From an uncultured Clostridia bacterium (lineage in GTDB: Bacteria; Bacillota; Clostridia; Christensenellales; Borkfalkiaceae), in the NCBI GenBank assembly GCA_947624965.1, contig CANQMN010000014.1:1-48305 (forward strand): DNA of 48,305 nt. Reading direction: 5' to 3'. The notes below the pieces were generated by a model that worked only from the letters and a program-made list of their open reading frames with translations, was not told the origin of the DNA and made no database searches. Position numbers and translations under genes: made by a program. Of this stretch, positions 1-8,400 are shown piece by piece; the stretch's first letter is position 1, and each line of letters opens with the position of its first letter.

Positions 1-2
1 GC

Positions 3-1319
3 CCGCTCGACTGCATGGGCTGCGGCGTGTGCGCGGAGGTCTGCCCCGGCATGAAGGGCAACAAGGCGCTCGTGATGGTTCCCTTCGCCGAACTCGAAGA
101 AGTCGAGGCGAAGAATTGGAACTACGCGGTCGATCTTCCCGAAGCAGATCTTTCCGCCGTCAAGATGGCGGACGTCAAGAAGAGCCAGTTCACGCCTTCC
201 CTCTTCGAGTTCTCGGGCGCGTGCGCAGGCTGCGGTGAGACCCCCTATGTGAAAGTGGTCACCCAGCTCTTCGGCGACAGAATGATCGTTGCCAACGCGA
301 CGGGTTGCTCCTCCATTTACGGCGGTTCCTCCCCCACCTGCCCCTACACCACGAACAAACAGGGACACGGACCCGCGTGGGCGAACTCCCTCTTCGAGGA
401 CAACGCGGAATTCGGCTACGGCATGAACCTCGCCTATAAGGCAAGGCGTGGCGCCCTCGCCGACAAGGTGAAGAAGCTCGCCGAACTGTGGGCGGAATAT
501 CCCGAATGCGTGAAGCCTCTCACCGATTGGGTGGACGCCATGGACGATGCGGAAGCGAGCAAGACGACCGCAGCCGCCCTCATCAAAGAGCTTGAAGAAT
601 GCCGCAAGGAGTGCGAAGGCGAAGAGCTCACCCTCCTCGACGAGATCCTCGCCGAAAAGGATTGTCTCGTGAAGAAGTCCTTCTGGATCATCGGCGGCGA
701 CGGCTGGGCGTATGATATCGGCTACGGCGGGCTCGATCACGTGCTCGCTTCGGGCGAGGACGTCAACGTGCTCGTGCTCGACACCGAGGTGTACTCCAAC
801 ACGGGCGGGCAGGCAAGTAAGGCTACCCCCATCGGCGCGGTCGCGAAGTTCGCTTCGAGCGGCAAGCGCGTCAAGAAGAAGGACCTCGGCATGATCGCGG
901 CTTCCTACGGCTACGTCTATGTCGCGCAGTGCGCGATGGGCGCGGACAAGGCGCAACTCGTGAAAGCGCTCAAAGAAGCCGAAGCGTACCACGGACCTTC
1001 CCTCATCATCTGCTATGCGCCCTGCATCAACCACGGCATCAACATGACGAAGTCGCAGGCGGAGGAAAAGGCGGCGGTCGATTGCGGCTACTGGCAGCTG
1101 TATCGCTACAATCCCGAGCTCGCGGCGAAGGGCGAAAATCCCTTCACGCTCGATTCCAAGGATCCCACGGGCGACTACCAGGCGTTCATTTTGGGCGAAA
1201 CGCGCTACGCTTCCCTCAAAAAGACGCAACCCGCGATCGCCGAGGAACTCTTCAAGAAGACGGAAGAGAGCTCCAAGGAGCGCCTCGCCGGCTACAAAAA
1301 GATGGCGGGCAAAGAATAA
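3..1319 (+). CDS. nifJ: pyruvate:ferredoxin (flavodoxin) oxidoreductase, 3' part
   Basis: Oxidatively decarboxylates pyruvate with CoA to acetyl-CoA, CO2 and reduced ferredoxin in the cytoplasm. The frame is open to the window edge, so the N-terminal two thirds are missing (about 438 of the usual 1170 or so residues are present). The visible part starts inside the ferredoxin-like domain with a C-x2-C-x2-C-x3-C-P cluster motif (first Cys codon at 12-14). The C-terminal thiamine diphosphate domain follows: the CAGCGE motif ligating the proximal [4Fe-4S] cluster, GDGWAYDIG and YSNTGGQ of the cofactor/Mg site, and the late cysteine of CYAPCINHG. The gene is followed by a strong terminator and stands alone before the first palindrome array. 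The family assignment is secure; the symbol follows common use for the single-chain enzyme. Confidence 0.97.
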   Translation, partial: PLDCMGCGVCAEVCPGMKGNKALVMVPFAELEEVEAKNWNYAVDLPEADLSAVKMADVKKSQFTPSLFEFSGACAGCGETPYVKVVTQLFGDRMIVANATGCSSIYGGSSPTCPYTTNKQGHGPAWANSLFEDNAEFGYGMNLAYKARRGALADKVKKLAELWAEYPECVKPLTDWVDAMDDAEASKTTAAALIKELEECRKECEGEELTLLDEILAEKDCLVKKSFWIIGGDGWAYDIGYGGLDHVLASGEDVNVLVLDTEVYSNTGGQASKATPIGAVAKFASSGKRVKKKDLGMIAASYGYVYVAQCAMGADKAQLVKALKEAEAYHGPSLIICYAPCINHGINMTKSQAEEKAAVDCGYWQLYRYNPELAAKGENPFTLDSKDPTGDYQAFILGETRYASLKKTQPAIAEELFKKTEESSKERLAGYKKMAGKE

Positions 1320-1320
1320 C

Positions 1321-1365
1321 GTACAAAAAAAGAACGGCTCCCTGCGAGCCGTTCTTTTTTTGTAC
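1321..1365. terminator. intrinsic terminator after the oxidoreductase gene
   Basis: A perfect 20-bp inverted repeat (1321-1340 with 1346-1365, 5-nt loop) whose arms carry an A-run and a T-run, so it can stop transcripts from both sides. It begins two bases after the stop codon. Confidence 0.93.
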
Positions 1366-1394
1366 AAAGCGGGACAGACGTTACCGGGGGATTG

Positions 1395-1687
1395 GGGCTA
1401 CCCCCTCCCCTACCCCTCCCCCTTGCAAAGGGGGAGGGTGGAGAATAGGACAAACGGGGAGGAAAGAGCCCCCTCCCCCTTACAAAGGGGGAGGGTGAAA
1501 GTAGAACGGATACCTCCCCCTTACAAAGGGGGAGGATATGGTGGGGGTTGATGTCTCCCCTCCCCCCCTCCCCTACCCCTCCCCTTTGCAAGGGGAGGGT
1601 AAATAAGAACGCCTTCCCCTCGCGTTGCGAGGGGAAGGCGGAAAAAAGGGCAAAAAATTCCCCCTCGCGATGCGAGGGGGAGAGGTA
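1395..1687. repeat. palindrome array 1 (G/C-rich hairpin repeats)
   Basis: Fills the gap of about 375 bases between the oxidoreductase terminator and the GH127 stop; no gene is visible. It opens with the head CCCCCTCCCCTACCCCTCCC and then has about six hairpins. Those near 1414-1438, 1470-1495, 1512-1536 and 1580-1600 are of the type CCTCCCCCTT-RCA-AAGGGGGAGG; those at 1611-1639 and 1660-1681 are of the type CCCCTCGC-NNN-GCGAGGGG. The head recurs inside the array (about 1565-1590). The same family occurs at 5160 and 26941. Short ORFs here are translations of the repeat. Confidence 0.9.
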
Positions 1688-1695
1688 AAGACAGG

Positions 1696-4248
1696 TCAGT
1701 TCTTAATTTTGACGATGGACACGGAGTTGCGGAGCGCCGCCGAGGTCGCCGTCGCGGAACCGCTGCTCACCACGAGCGCAATGCGGGGTTTGGTGTCCCC
1801 TGCGATCGTCTTATCCTGCGCCGCCTGTACGACGGATGCGGGGATCTTGTAGACCGCCTCGTATACGGGCAATTCCGCCGTGGTGTTGTTGAGCGTTTCG
1901 TCTACGATGACTGTGCTCCCCACCGTGATGCGGATATGCTTGCTGTTGTCCTGCTTGGAGAAATTGAGAACGAGATAGTTCCCGTCCGGGACGCTCTTAT
2001 CCACTGCGAGCCAGTAGGTGAAGCTCACGCCCGCTCTCGCGCGGCGGGTGCCCGTCGTTCCCTCGCTGTTCTGCGCGTTTTCCAACCAGTCGGTCTCATA
2101 CTGTCCGTGCCCGATCTGGATGCTCTCGACGACGTCCCTGCTCTCGGTGGGAACATCCACCGTGTCGTCCCCCGTAAAGTAGAAGTAAATGCCGTAACGC
2201 TGTTGATATTGGCGGAAATGATAGGAATAGGTGAGCGTGCCGTCGATGCCGCCGAGCGTGAACTTGCCGTTCTCCCCTCTCACCATGTATTGCCCGATAT
2301 TTTCACGCCAAGCCGCGCGGTTGCCGCCCGTGACCGCATAGGTCTCCTGCACGTCGGCGCGCAGCGGGACGCTCAACCCGACGCCGTGCGACGTGAGCTG
2401 TGCGCCGCTGTCGCCGATCTGCCCCACGCCTTCCGTTCCCAGTTCGGCGGAGAGCACATAGGGACCGTACTTGAAGGCGAGCGCCGCGCCGTTATCGGGA
2501 AGCCCGTGTACGGTGACCGTCTTTTGCATCTTGGCGGTAACGGTATCCCCCTCTTTCACGGGGACGGCGACGAACCCGTTCACGGGATCCGTCGTTACGT
2601 CCGTTCCGTTGACGGAGACTTCAAACACGGGAGACCAATCGGGCGCGCGGAGTTTGAGCGTCGTCGCCCCCGACGTAACTTCGATCTTGACTTCGTCCGA
2701 ATTTTCGAGGTCGGCGGTCTGCTTGATCCCGATGCGCTGGTTTTCCCAATTCAATTCGGAGGAGAAGTACATCGCGACATAGACCGCGGTCCGTTGGGCG
2801 CCGCCCGCTTCCGCCGCGGGGAGCACCTCCTTATAATAGATGCTGTCGCCGAGCTTGCTCATGCTCTCCATGCCGCTGCCCGTACAGCACCAGAAACTGT
2901 TTTCCGCCGTGGAATACACTTTGAAGTATCCCGTGCCCATGGGCTGGAAGTACATCGTCATGCCCGTCTCGGGATTTTGCGAGGACAGGATGGCGTTGAT
3001 ATAGGTGTTCTCGTAATAATCGAGATATTTCACATCCTTGGTGAGGGAGAACAGCATGCGCGAAAGTTTGAGCATGTTGTACGTGTTGCACGTCTCGCAG
3101 TTGATGTTATCGCGCGAGGCGTTTTCCGAATTGTCCGCGACAAAGCGCTCGTTTTCGGAATTACCGCCCGTAACATAGGTATGCCGTTCGACGACGCAGT
3201 CCCAGAATTTTTCCGCGAGTTCGAGATATTGGGAGACATCTATGCCCGCGACCGTCTTGCCCTGCAACTGCGTATAGCCCTGCAACGCGCCGATGATCTT
3301 GGGAATGGTGGTGTTCGCATGGATGCCGAGAAGGTAATTCGAGCCCTCCGCGAGGATATCTTCGTAAAGGCTCCCCATCCCCTTGCTCTGCCGTTCGCGG
3401 ACGAGGACGTCCTCATCGAACTTGTGCGCGGCGACGGCGTATTTCTCCTCGCCCGTGAGCGCATAGAGGTTGTACATCGCGTCGTTCATGCCGCCGTATT
3501 CGATGTTGAGCACCGCCGCGCGGTCTGCTTCGTCCCACGTGTTCGTGCGGTTGCAGACCCAATCGCCGAGCTTTACGAGCACGCTCCGCGCCGTCTCGTT
3601 GCCCGTATACTTCACGACGTCGAGAAGCCCCGCCACGATCTTGTGCATCGTATACCACGGGACCCAAGCCTCTCCGATGAGACCCCCGTAGGTGGGATCT
3701 TCCACGACGTCGAACTGAAATTCGGGATCGTCCTGTTTGCCGACGGGAATGGACGCGCCCCAGAGGAACCCCTCCTGCGCGCCCGCTTCGACCGCATTAT
3801 CCTGACACTTTTGGAGCTCGCCCGAAATGTATTCGATGATTTCCAAAAGTTCCGCCTTGTCCTCTTCGCTCACGGACGCGTTCGCGTACGCCTGCGACAC
3901 GGCGGAGAGATAGTGCCCCATCGTATGCCCGCCGATGAGCGCGTCCTCCCAGCCCCCGCCATAGGAAGTCTTGCGGGTCTGAATGTCCGCGTTCGCATAG
4001 AAATTCGCGAGGAGTTTATCGCTGTCGAGGCTGATAAGATAATCCACCTCTTTCTCGATGGCGTTCGCCGTGTAGGCGTCCGTCGTTTTCACCTCGGTGA
4101 GCGCGGTATAGGAGACGCCCTCCGTCTCCGCGGCGGGCGTATAGTCCTCCTCGGACGCGCAACCCGCAAGCGAGCCGATCGCGATGGGCACGCAAAGTAA
4201 GGCGGCGACCGCCGAGATCCTTGCTTTTTTCCGTAACGTATGCGCCAT
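1696..4248 (-). CDS. GH127-family beta-L-arabinofuranosidase-like lipoprotein
   Basis: Predicted extracellular, membrane-tethered glycosidase that would release L-arabinofuranose from plant arabinan, arabinoxylan or glycoprotein side chains. An N-terminal signal ends in a lipobox (LAGC, lipidated Cys30). The DUF1680/GH127 catalytic domain covers roughly residues 50-620. It shows the family's zinc/thiolate site: Glu385 and Cys387 in CETC, then a Cys454-Cys455 pair in FWCC; by analogy with HypBA1 the first cysteine of the pair is the nucleophile, and Glu367 is the likely acid/base. The last 230 residues form beta-rich accessory domains of the kind often attached to these enzymes (DUF4986/DUF6805-like). 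An AGGGGG site lies about 12 bases before the ATG. It is divergent from an AraC regulator that probably controls it. GH146 is an alternative family with the same fold. Confidence 0.88.
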   Translation of the reverse strand: MAHTLRKKARISAVAALLCVPIAIGSLAGCASEEDYTPAAETEGVSYTALTEVKTTDAYTANAIEKEVDYLISLDSDKLLANFYANADIQTRKTSYGGGWEDALIGGHTMGHYLSAVSQAYANASVSEEDKAELLEIIEYISGELQKCQDNAVEAGAQEGFLWGASIPVGKQDDPEFQFDVVEDPTYGGLIGEAWVPWYTMHKIVAGLLDVVKYTGNETARSVLVKLGDWVCNRTNTWDEADRAAVLNIEYGGMNDAMYNLYALTGEEKYAVAAHKFDEDVLVRERQSKGMGSLYEDILAEGSNYLLGIHANTTIPKIIGALQGYTQLQGKTVAGIDVSQYLELAEKFWDCVVERHTYVTGGNSENERFVADNSENASRDNINCETCNTYNMLKLSRMLFSLTKDVKYLDYYENTYINAILSSQNPETGMTMYFQPMGTGYFKVYSTAENSFWCCTGSGMESMSKLGDSIYYKEVLPAAEAGGAQRTAVYVAMYFSSELNWENQRIGIKQTADLENSDEVKIEVTSGATTLKLRAPDWSPVFEVSVNGTDVTTDPVNGFVAVPVKEGDTVTAKMQKTVTVHGLPDNGAALAFKYGPYVLSAELGTEGVGQIGDSGAQLTSHGVGLSVPLRADVQETYAVTGGNRAAWRENIGQYMVRGENGKFTLGGIDGTLTYSYHFRQYQQRYGIYFYFTGDDTVDVPTESRDVVESIQIGHGQYETDWLENAQNSEGTTGTRRARAGVSFTYWLAVDKSVPDGNYLVLNFSKQDNSKHIRITVGSTVIVDETLNNTTAELPVYEAVYKIPASVVQAAQDKTIAGDTKPRIALVVSSGSATATSAALRNSVSIVKIKN

Positions 4249-4293
4249 AACTGAAATTTTCCCCCTGTTTTTTTGATTTTTTTCCGCCGAACC

Positions 4294-4322
4294 TTGTCTG
4301 TACGGTCGGAATATGATATAAT
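4294..4322 (+). promoter_or_regulatory. promoter of the AraC gene (4387)
   Basis: TTGTCT at 4294-4299, a 17-bp spacer and TATAAT at 4317-4322. This leaves a leader of about 58 bases before the AraC start. Confidence 0.75.
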
Positions 4323-4323
4323 C

Positions 4324-4351
4324 ATTATAAAATAGGGAAAAAAGAAAGCAA
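4324..4351 (-). promoter_or_regulatory. candidate promoter of the GH127 gene
   Basis: On the minus strand, TTGCTT (4346-4351), a 16-bp spacer and TATAAT (4324-4329). It lies immediately next to the divergent plus-strand promoter, so the two would compete for polymerase and could share one regulator site. Confidence 0.5.
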
Positions 4352-4386
4352 TCCCATTACCCCATAAAAAGGTTTCAAAAAGTAAG

Positions 4387-5157
4387 ATGTTACATTTCAA
4401 TCTCGAAGCGCCCGTGGAAATGCTGTGGTTCGGCGAATTTATTTCCCCCGAAAAGGACTGGAAACACCTCACGCGGCGGCTGTACGAATATGAGTTGATG
4501 GTCGTAACGGAGGGCGAACTGTTCATTGCGGACGAGGCGCGGGAATACCGCGTGCGCGCGGGCGAATACCTTGTGATGTCCCCCACGCCCAACCAGCACG
4601 GCACGCAAGTTTGCCGTTGCCGCTTTTATTGGCTGCACTTCCGCTGTCCCGCCCTGCCCGCCTCCGTCTCGCTCCCCCGCCACGGCGTTTGCGTCGACGG
4701 GGAGAACGTGCGGCGCATTGCGGAACTGCTTCTCGCCTCGGAGGCGGAGGTGCCCCGCAGTGTGCGTTCGCGCTATCTCGCGACGCAGATGCTCCTCGAA
4801 CTCTGCCGCGGAAGCGCCGAGGAACAGACAGCTCCCCGCAACGCGCTCGCGGAAAATATCAAGACGTTCATCAACTTTCATCGGTTTTCCGAGATACGGG
4901 TGAGCGATATCGCGCGCGAGCTCGGCTATCACGAAAAATATCTCTCCGCCGTCTTTCACGCTTCGGAGGGCGTTACGCTGAAACGGTACATCATCGAACG
5001 GCGGATGGACGAGGCGAAACGCCTGCTCCTCGAAACGGATTACACGGTGGCGGAGGTCTCGTATTACCTCAATTTTCAGAGCCCGCACAATTTTTCCCGC
5101 TTCTTCAAACAGGAGGCGGGGATCACTGCGGGGGAATTTCGCAGGCGGGGGAAATAG
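4387..5157 (+). CDS. AraC-family transcriptional regulator (GH127 locus)
   Basis: A 256-residue DNA-binding protein with the usual two-part design: an N-terminal cupin-like sensor half (about residues 20-110, with EYELMVVTEGEL and RAGEYLVMSP) and a C-terminal double helix-turn-helix (about 155-254, containing VSDIARELGYHEKYLSAVF and VAEVSYYLNFQSPHNFSRFFK). The inducer is probably a sugar released by the neighbouring arabinofuranosidase, inferred from the divergent arrangement over a 138-base shared promoter region. The ATG at 4387 has only a weak AAAAGG upstream. The stop codon runs straight into the second palindrome array. Confidence 0.9.
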   Translation: MLHFNLEAPVEMLWFGEFISPEKDWKHLTRRLYEYELMVVTEGELFIADEAREYRVRAGEYLVMSPTPNQHGTQVCRCRFYWLHFRCPALPASVSLPRHGVCVDGENVRRIAELLLASEAEVPRSVRSRYLATQMLLELCRGSAEEQTAPRNALAENIKTFINFHRFSEIRVSDIARELGYHEKYLSAVFHASEGVTLKRYIIERRMDEAKRLLLETDYTVAEVSYYLNFQSPHNFSRFFKQEAGITAGEFRRRGK

Positions 5158-5270
5158 GGCTACCCCCTCCCCTACCCCTCCCCCTTACAAAAGGGGAGGG
5201 TAAAGAAAAACGTCTCCTCTTGCAAAGGGGGAGGGTGAATTAAAGTTCCCCTCGCTATGCGAGGGGAAGA
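5158..5270. repeat. palindrome array 2
   Basis: It begins directly after the AraC stop with the same head as array 1 (GGCTACCCCCTCCCCTACCC) and holds three hairpins: CCTCCCCCTTACAAAAGGGGAGGG, a half-degenerate CTCCTCTTGCAAAGGGGGAGGG, and CCCCTCGCTATGCGAGGGG. The units are joined by short A-rich linkers ending in AAAG. Confidence 0.88.
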
Positions 5271-5274
5271 ATAG

Positions 5275-5306
5275 AAAACACGGAGCGTTTGCTCCGTGTT
5301 TTTTTG
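5275..5306. terminator. intrinsic terminator between AraC and the giant gene
   Basis: Stem AACACGGAGC / GCTCCGTGTT with a GTTT loop followed by a T-run on the plus strand; the A-run on the other side makes it usable for the converging giant gene as well. Confidence 0.88.
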
Positions 5307-5308
5307 TT

Positions 5309-5408
5309 ATAGGTCAGCCGTTGCAGGTCGGTCATCGGTCAGCCGTTGCGGGACGGCTATCGGTCAGGCGTTGCGGGACGGCTATCGGTCAGGCGTTGCC
5401 GATCAATA
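5309..5408. repeat. 25-bp tandem direct repeat, four copies
   Basis: Units start at 5309, 5334, 5359 and 5384 with the consensus ATCGGTCAGSCGTTGCGGGA followed by CGGCT. Copies 2 and 3 differ at one base; copies 1 and 4 diverge at their outer ends. The last copy overlaps the stop codon of the giant surface protein gene (5403-5405). Confidence 0.9.
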
Positions 5409-8400
5409 TTTGCGGGTCACCCCGTGCAGATCGGCTTCGCCGTAGCTTCCGAGTTCCTCGCCGTCCCTATCGTAGACGGTTATCACCACGACCGCGTGCC
5501 CGTAGTCCTTCTGCTTCGTTCCCTCCGGCGTTACCGTCTCTTCGGCGGAAGTTACCCAACTTCCGTACGCCTTCTGCGCGAACGTGAGCTGCGCGTGAGA
5601 GGTCTCTGCCTCGTAGTTCGTGTTATTATTCGCATAGAAGCGGAACGATGTGGTGAGCTTCGTGCTCTCCTTCGCCGCGCCGACGAGCGTGAGCCCTTCG
5701 AGCGTCGCGGAGATCGTGTGCTTTGCGTCTCCGCCGAACACCCAACCGCCGCCCGAACGGGAACCCGTTACGGTGAGGCTCACCGCCTTTGAGAGCCACA
5801 GCGCCTCCACCTTCGTCGTCGTCAGCGTATCGGCGACGTCGAGCGAGCGCACGAGCTTCCAGCTTGCGCCGTCCGCGACGAACCAACCGAGGAATACGTA
5901 TCCCGCCGCTTCGGGCGTGATGAGCTCGTAGTGGGAGCTATACGTCGCGGTATAGTCTCCGCGCTCCCCGCCGTATGGCTCGCCGCCGTAGGTAAATTCG
6001 ACCTCGCTGTGATATTCCACGGTATCGGGCTCGTAGTTTGCGGTGAACACCGCGCCGTCCGCGCGGATATCGGGAGCCGCCCAACTGCCCTTGCGCGCGC
6101 CGATATCGATGTTATCGGGCAACCAAATCTCGTTCCCCTCCGTCTTGACGGTGTAGGTCGTGGAGGTCTGCGCGTTGACCGTGATGACGGAATCGAACTT
6201 CATCGTCGTTTCAAAGGTGTACACGCCGTCCTCGCCCGCTTCCCAATCGCCGATCGGGAGACGGCTGTAAAAACGCACGGAGTAATCTCTCGGGGTATAG
6301 TTGATGTGCACATCCTTATCCTGCGTGATCGGAGCGCGGGAATCCTTATCGACGTCCGCTTCGGCGATCGTGTAGTCGTAGCCGACGCGTTCGATGTCGA
6401 TATCCGCAAAGATATCCGCCCACGAAACGGAGTTGTCGTCGCTGTCGTACGGGAAGTCATCGCGGACCTGTTCCTCTTTGATGAGTCCCTTATCGTCGTA
6501 TACACGCACGGTATGATAGCTCATCGAGAGAATGGCGCTCCATGTGGTGGAGACAGATTGCTCGCCCGCGTTGAACGTTGCGGTTACAACAATGCCTGCA
6601 TATTTCACGGAGAAGAACAAGCCGTTAAGCGACGTCATACCGCTATCGCTGAACATGCCGTTTTCATCCATGTTGAACGCCTTGCCGTAGTTGAGCACAT
6701 CCGACGACTTGCCATCTGCGCTGTAAATGTAGTAGACGCCTGTGAACGTGTGCTCCAAGGAGAGCGAGGCATAGATCTGCGCGCTGACGCGCCCCGTGGG
6801 TTCGCCTCCCTTGACGACGCCCGCCATATCGAAGCGGGAGAGCTTCTCCGTGAGCGTCGAAAGTTTGACGCGGATGTTCGAGATCCACATCGCGTAGAGC
6901 GATACGGGGTTGCCGTCGCGGTCCTCATCCTTGAACTCCTCGATATCGGTTACCGCGCGCCAGCCGCCGAGCGGATCGTTATACCACCACGCGAGCTGTT
7001 GCACGCCGCTCTCCTTCGGGGTCAGGGTCAAGCCGGAAATGTTGTACTGTTCGGCATCGTCCTTTATCCTCGTGAGGTTCATATGGTAGCCTTCGACGTT
7101 GTTGCCGCCCTCGCTGCCCGCGAAGTCGTAATCGCTGTAAAGGTGGACGGTAACCGAATTGTCGATCCAGTCCGCATAGAGGACGTTGCGCGTTTCGAGC
7201 GTCTCCCCGTTGCCCAAACGGTATTGGAAGCAGTCGCGGATGACGCCGCTGTCGATGGCGTTCACGCGCGTGCCGGCGCCGAAGCGGGCGGTAAAGTAGC
7301 CGCCGAAATCGTATCCCTCCACCATGGAACTCACGCCTGCGGGGATCTCCACCGCCGCGCTGTCGTAGGTGTACGTGTAGATATGATAGTAGTACACTTC
7401 GCCCGTTACGTTCTCCGAATCGTAATGCTGCGTCTTGCTCTCGAAACCATCTACGGGGAAACGACTGTATACGTAGACCGTATATTCGATCGGCGTATAT
7501 TTAATTTCGATGGTCTCGTCTCTTGTTACCGTAAAGGTTTCGACATCGATATCCCACGAAGCCGTATAGCCCGGACGCTGTTGGTTCTCCGCGATCTTGG
7601 GAAGCTCTTCGAGCGTATACCGATCGCCGTGATGCTTGTTGTGGGTCTCCGCCTTCGTATGGGCTTCGTCCGTGTATTGGAACACGATCGCATAGCCGAT
7701 CTCGTCCCACTCGGCGGTGAACGTCGTCGCCCCCAAAACGTTGGGAAGCGCCCTCACATACAGCGACTTGTCGCCGTCGCGGCGGAAGCCGTTGAGCACG
7801 ACGCCCTCCTCTTCCAGACGGACGTTCTGCGGAAGAAGGAATTCCTCATCGTACGTGAATTGGATGACGCGCTCGTATTTGCCCGAGCTCTCGCTGTATG
7901 CAAACTCGGGAAGTTCGTAGTCGCTGACGAGCGTAACTTCATATTGGTTGGGCTCGAAAATGGCGACGATGTCCCTATTTTCGGAGAAAGTCTCCTCGCC
8001 GCTCCATTCCGCCCAGCCGCGGAACGTGTAGCCTTCCTTCGACGGGTTGGTCGCGGGCGTGCCGACAGGATCGCCGTAATGCCCCGTCTTGCTCTCGTGC
8101 ACGGCGCCGCCCTCTTCCGTGAGGAAGCGCACCGTGTAATCGATGTATTCCCACTTCGCGGTAAATACGACCTCCTCTTGGTCGTACACGTGCCAGCGGT
8201 TGTTGCCCTGCGTGTGGAGCTGTCCGTCCGGGCAATAGAAGCCGACGATCTCCATGCTTTCGTCCGCGGCGAAGGGAAGTTCGAGCGGGGTGCCGTACTC
8301 CCATTCGACGCGCTTCACCCACTTCTCGCCCTCCGGTTCGTAGTCCGCCGCGGGGCGGTCGCTCTCGAACACGAGCGTATAGCGGTTCGCCTGATAGACG

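Noticed and set aside
1360..1551. Short frame reading PSPLQRGR repeats, and similar frames in arrays 2 and 3.
   Set aside because: Translations of the palindrome repeats; no start context and no coding signature.
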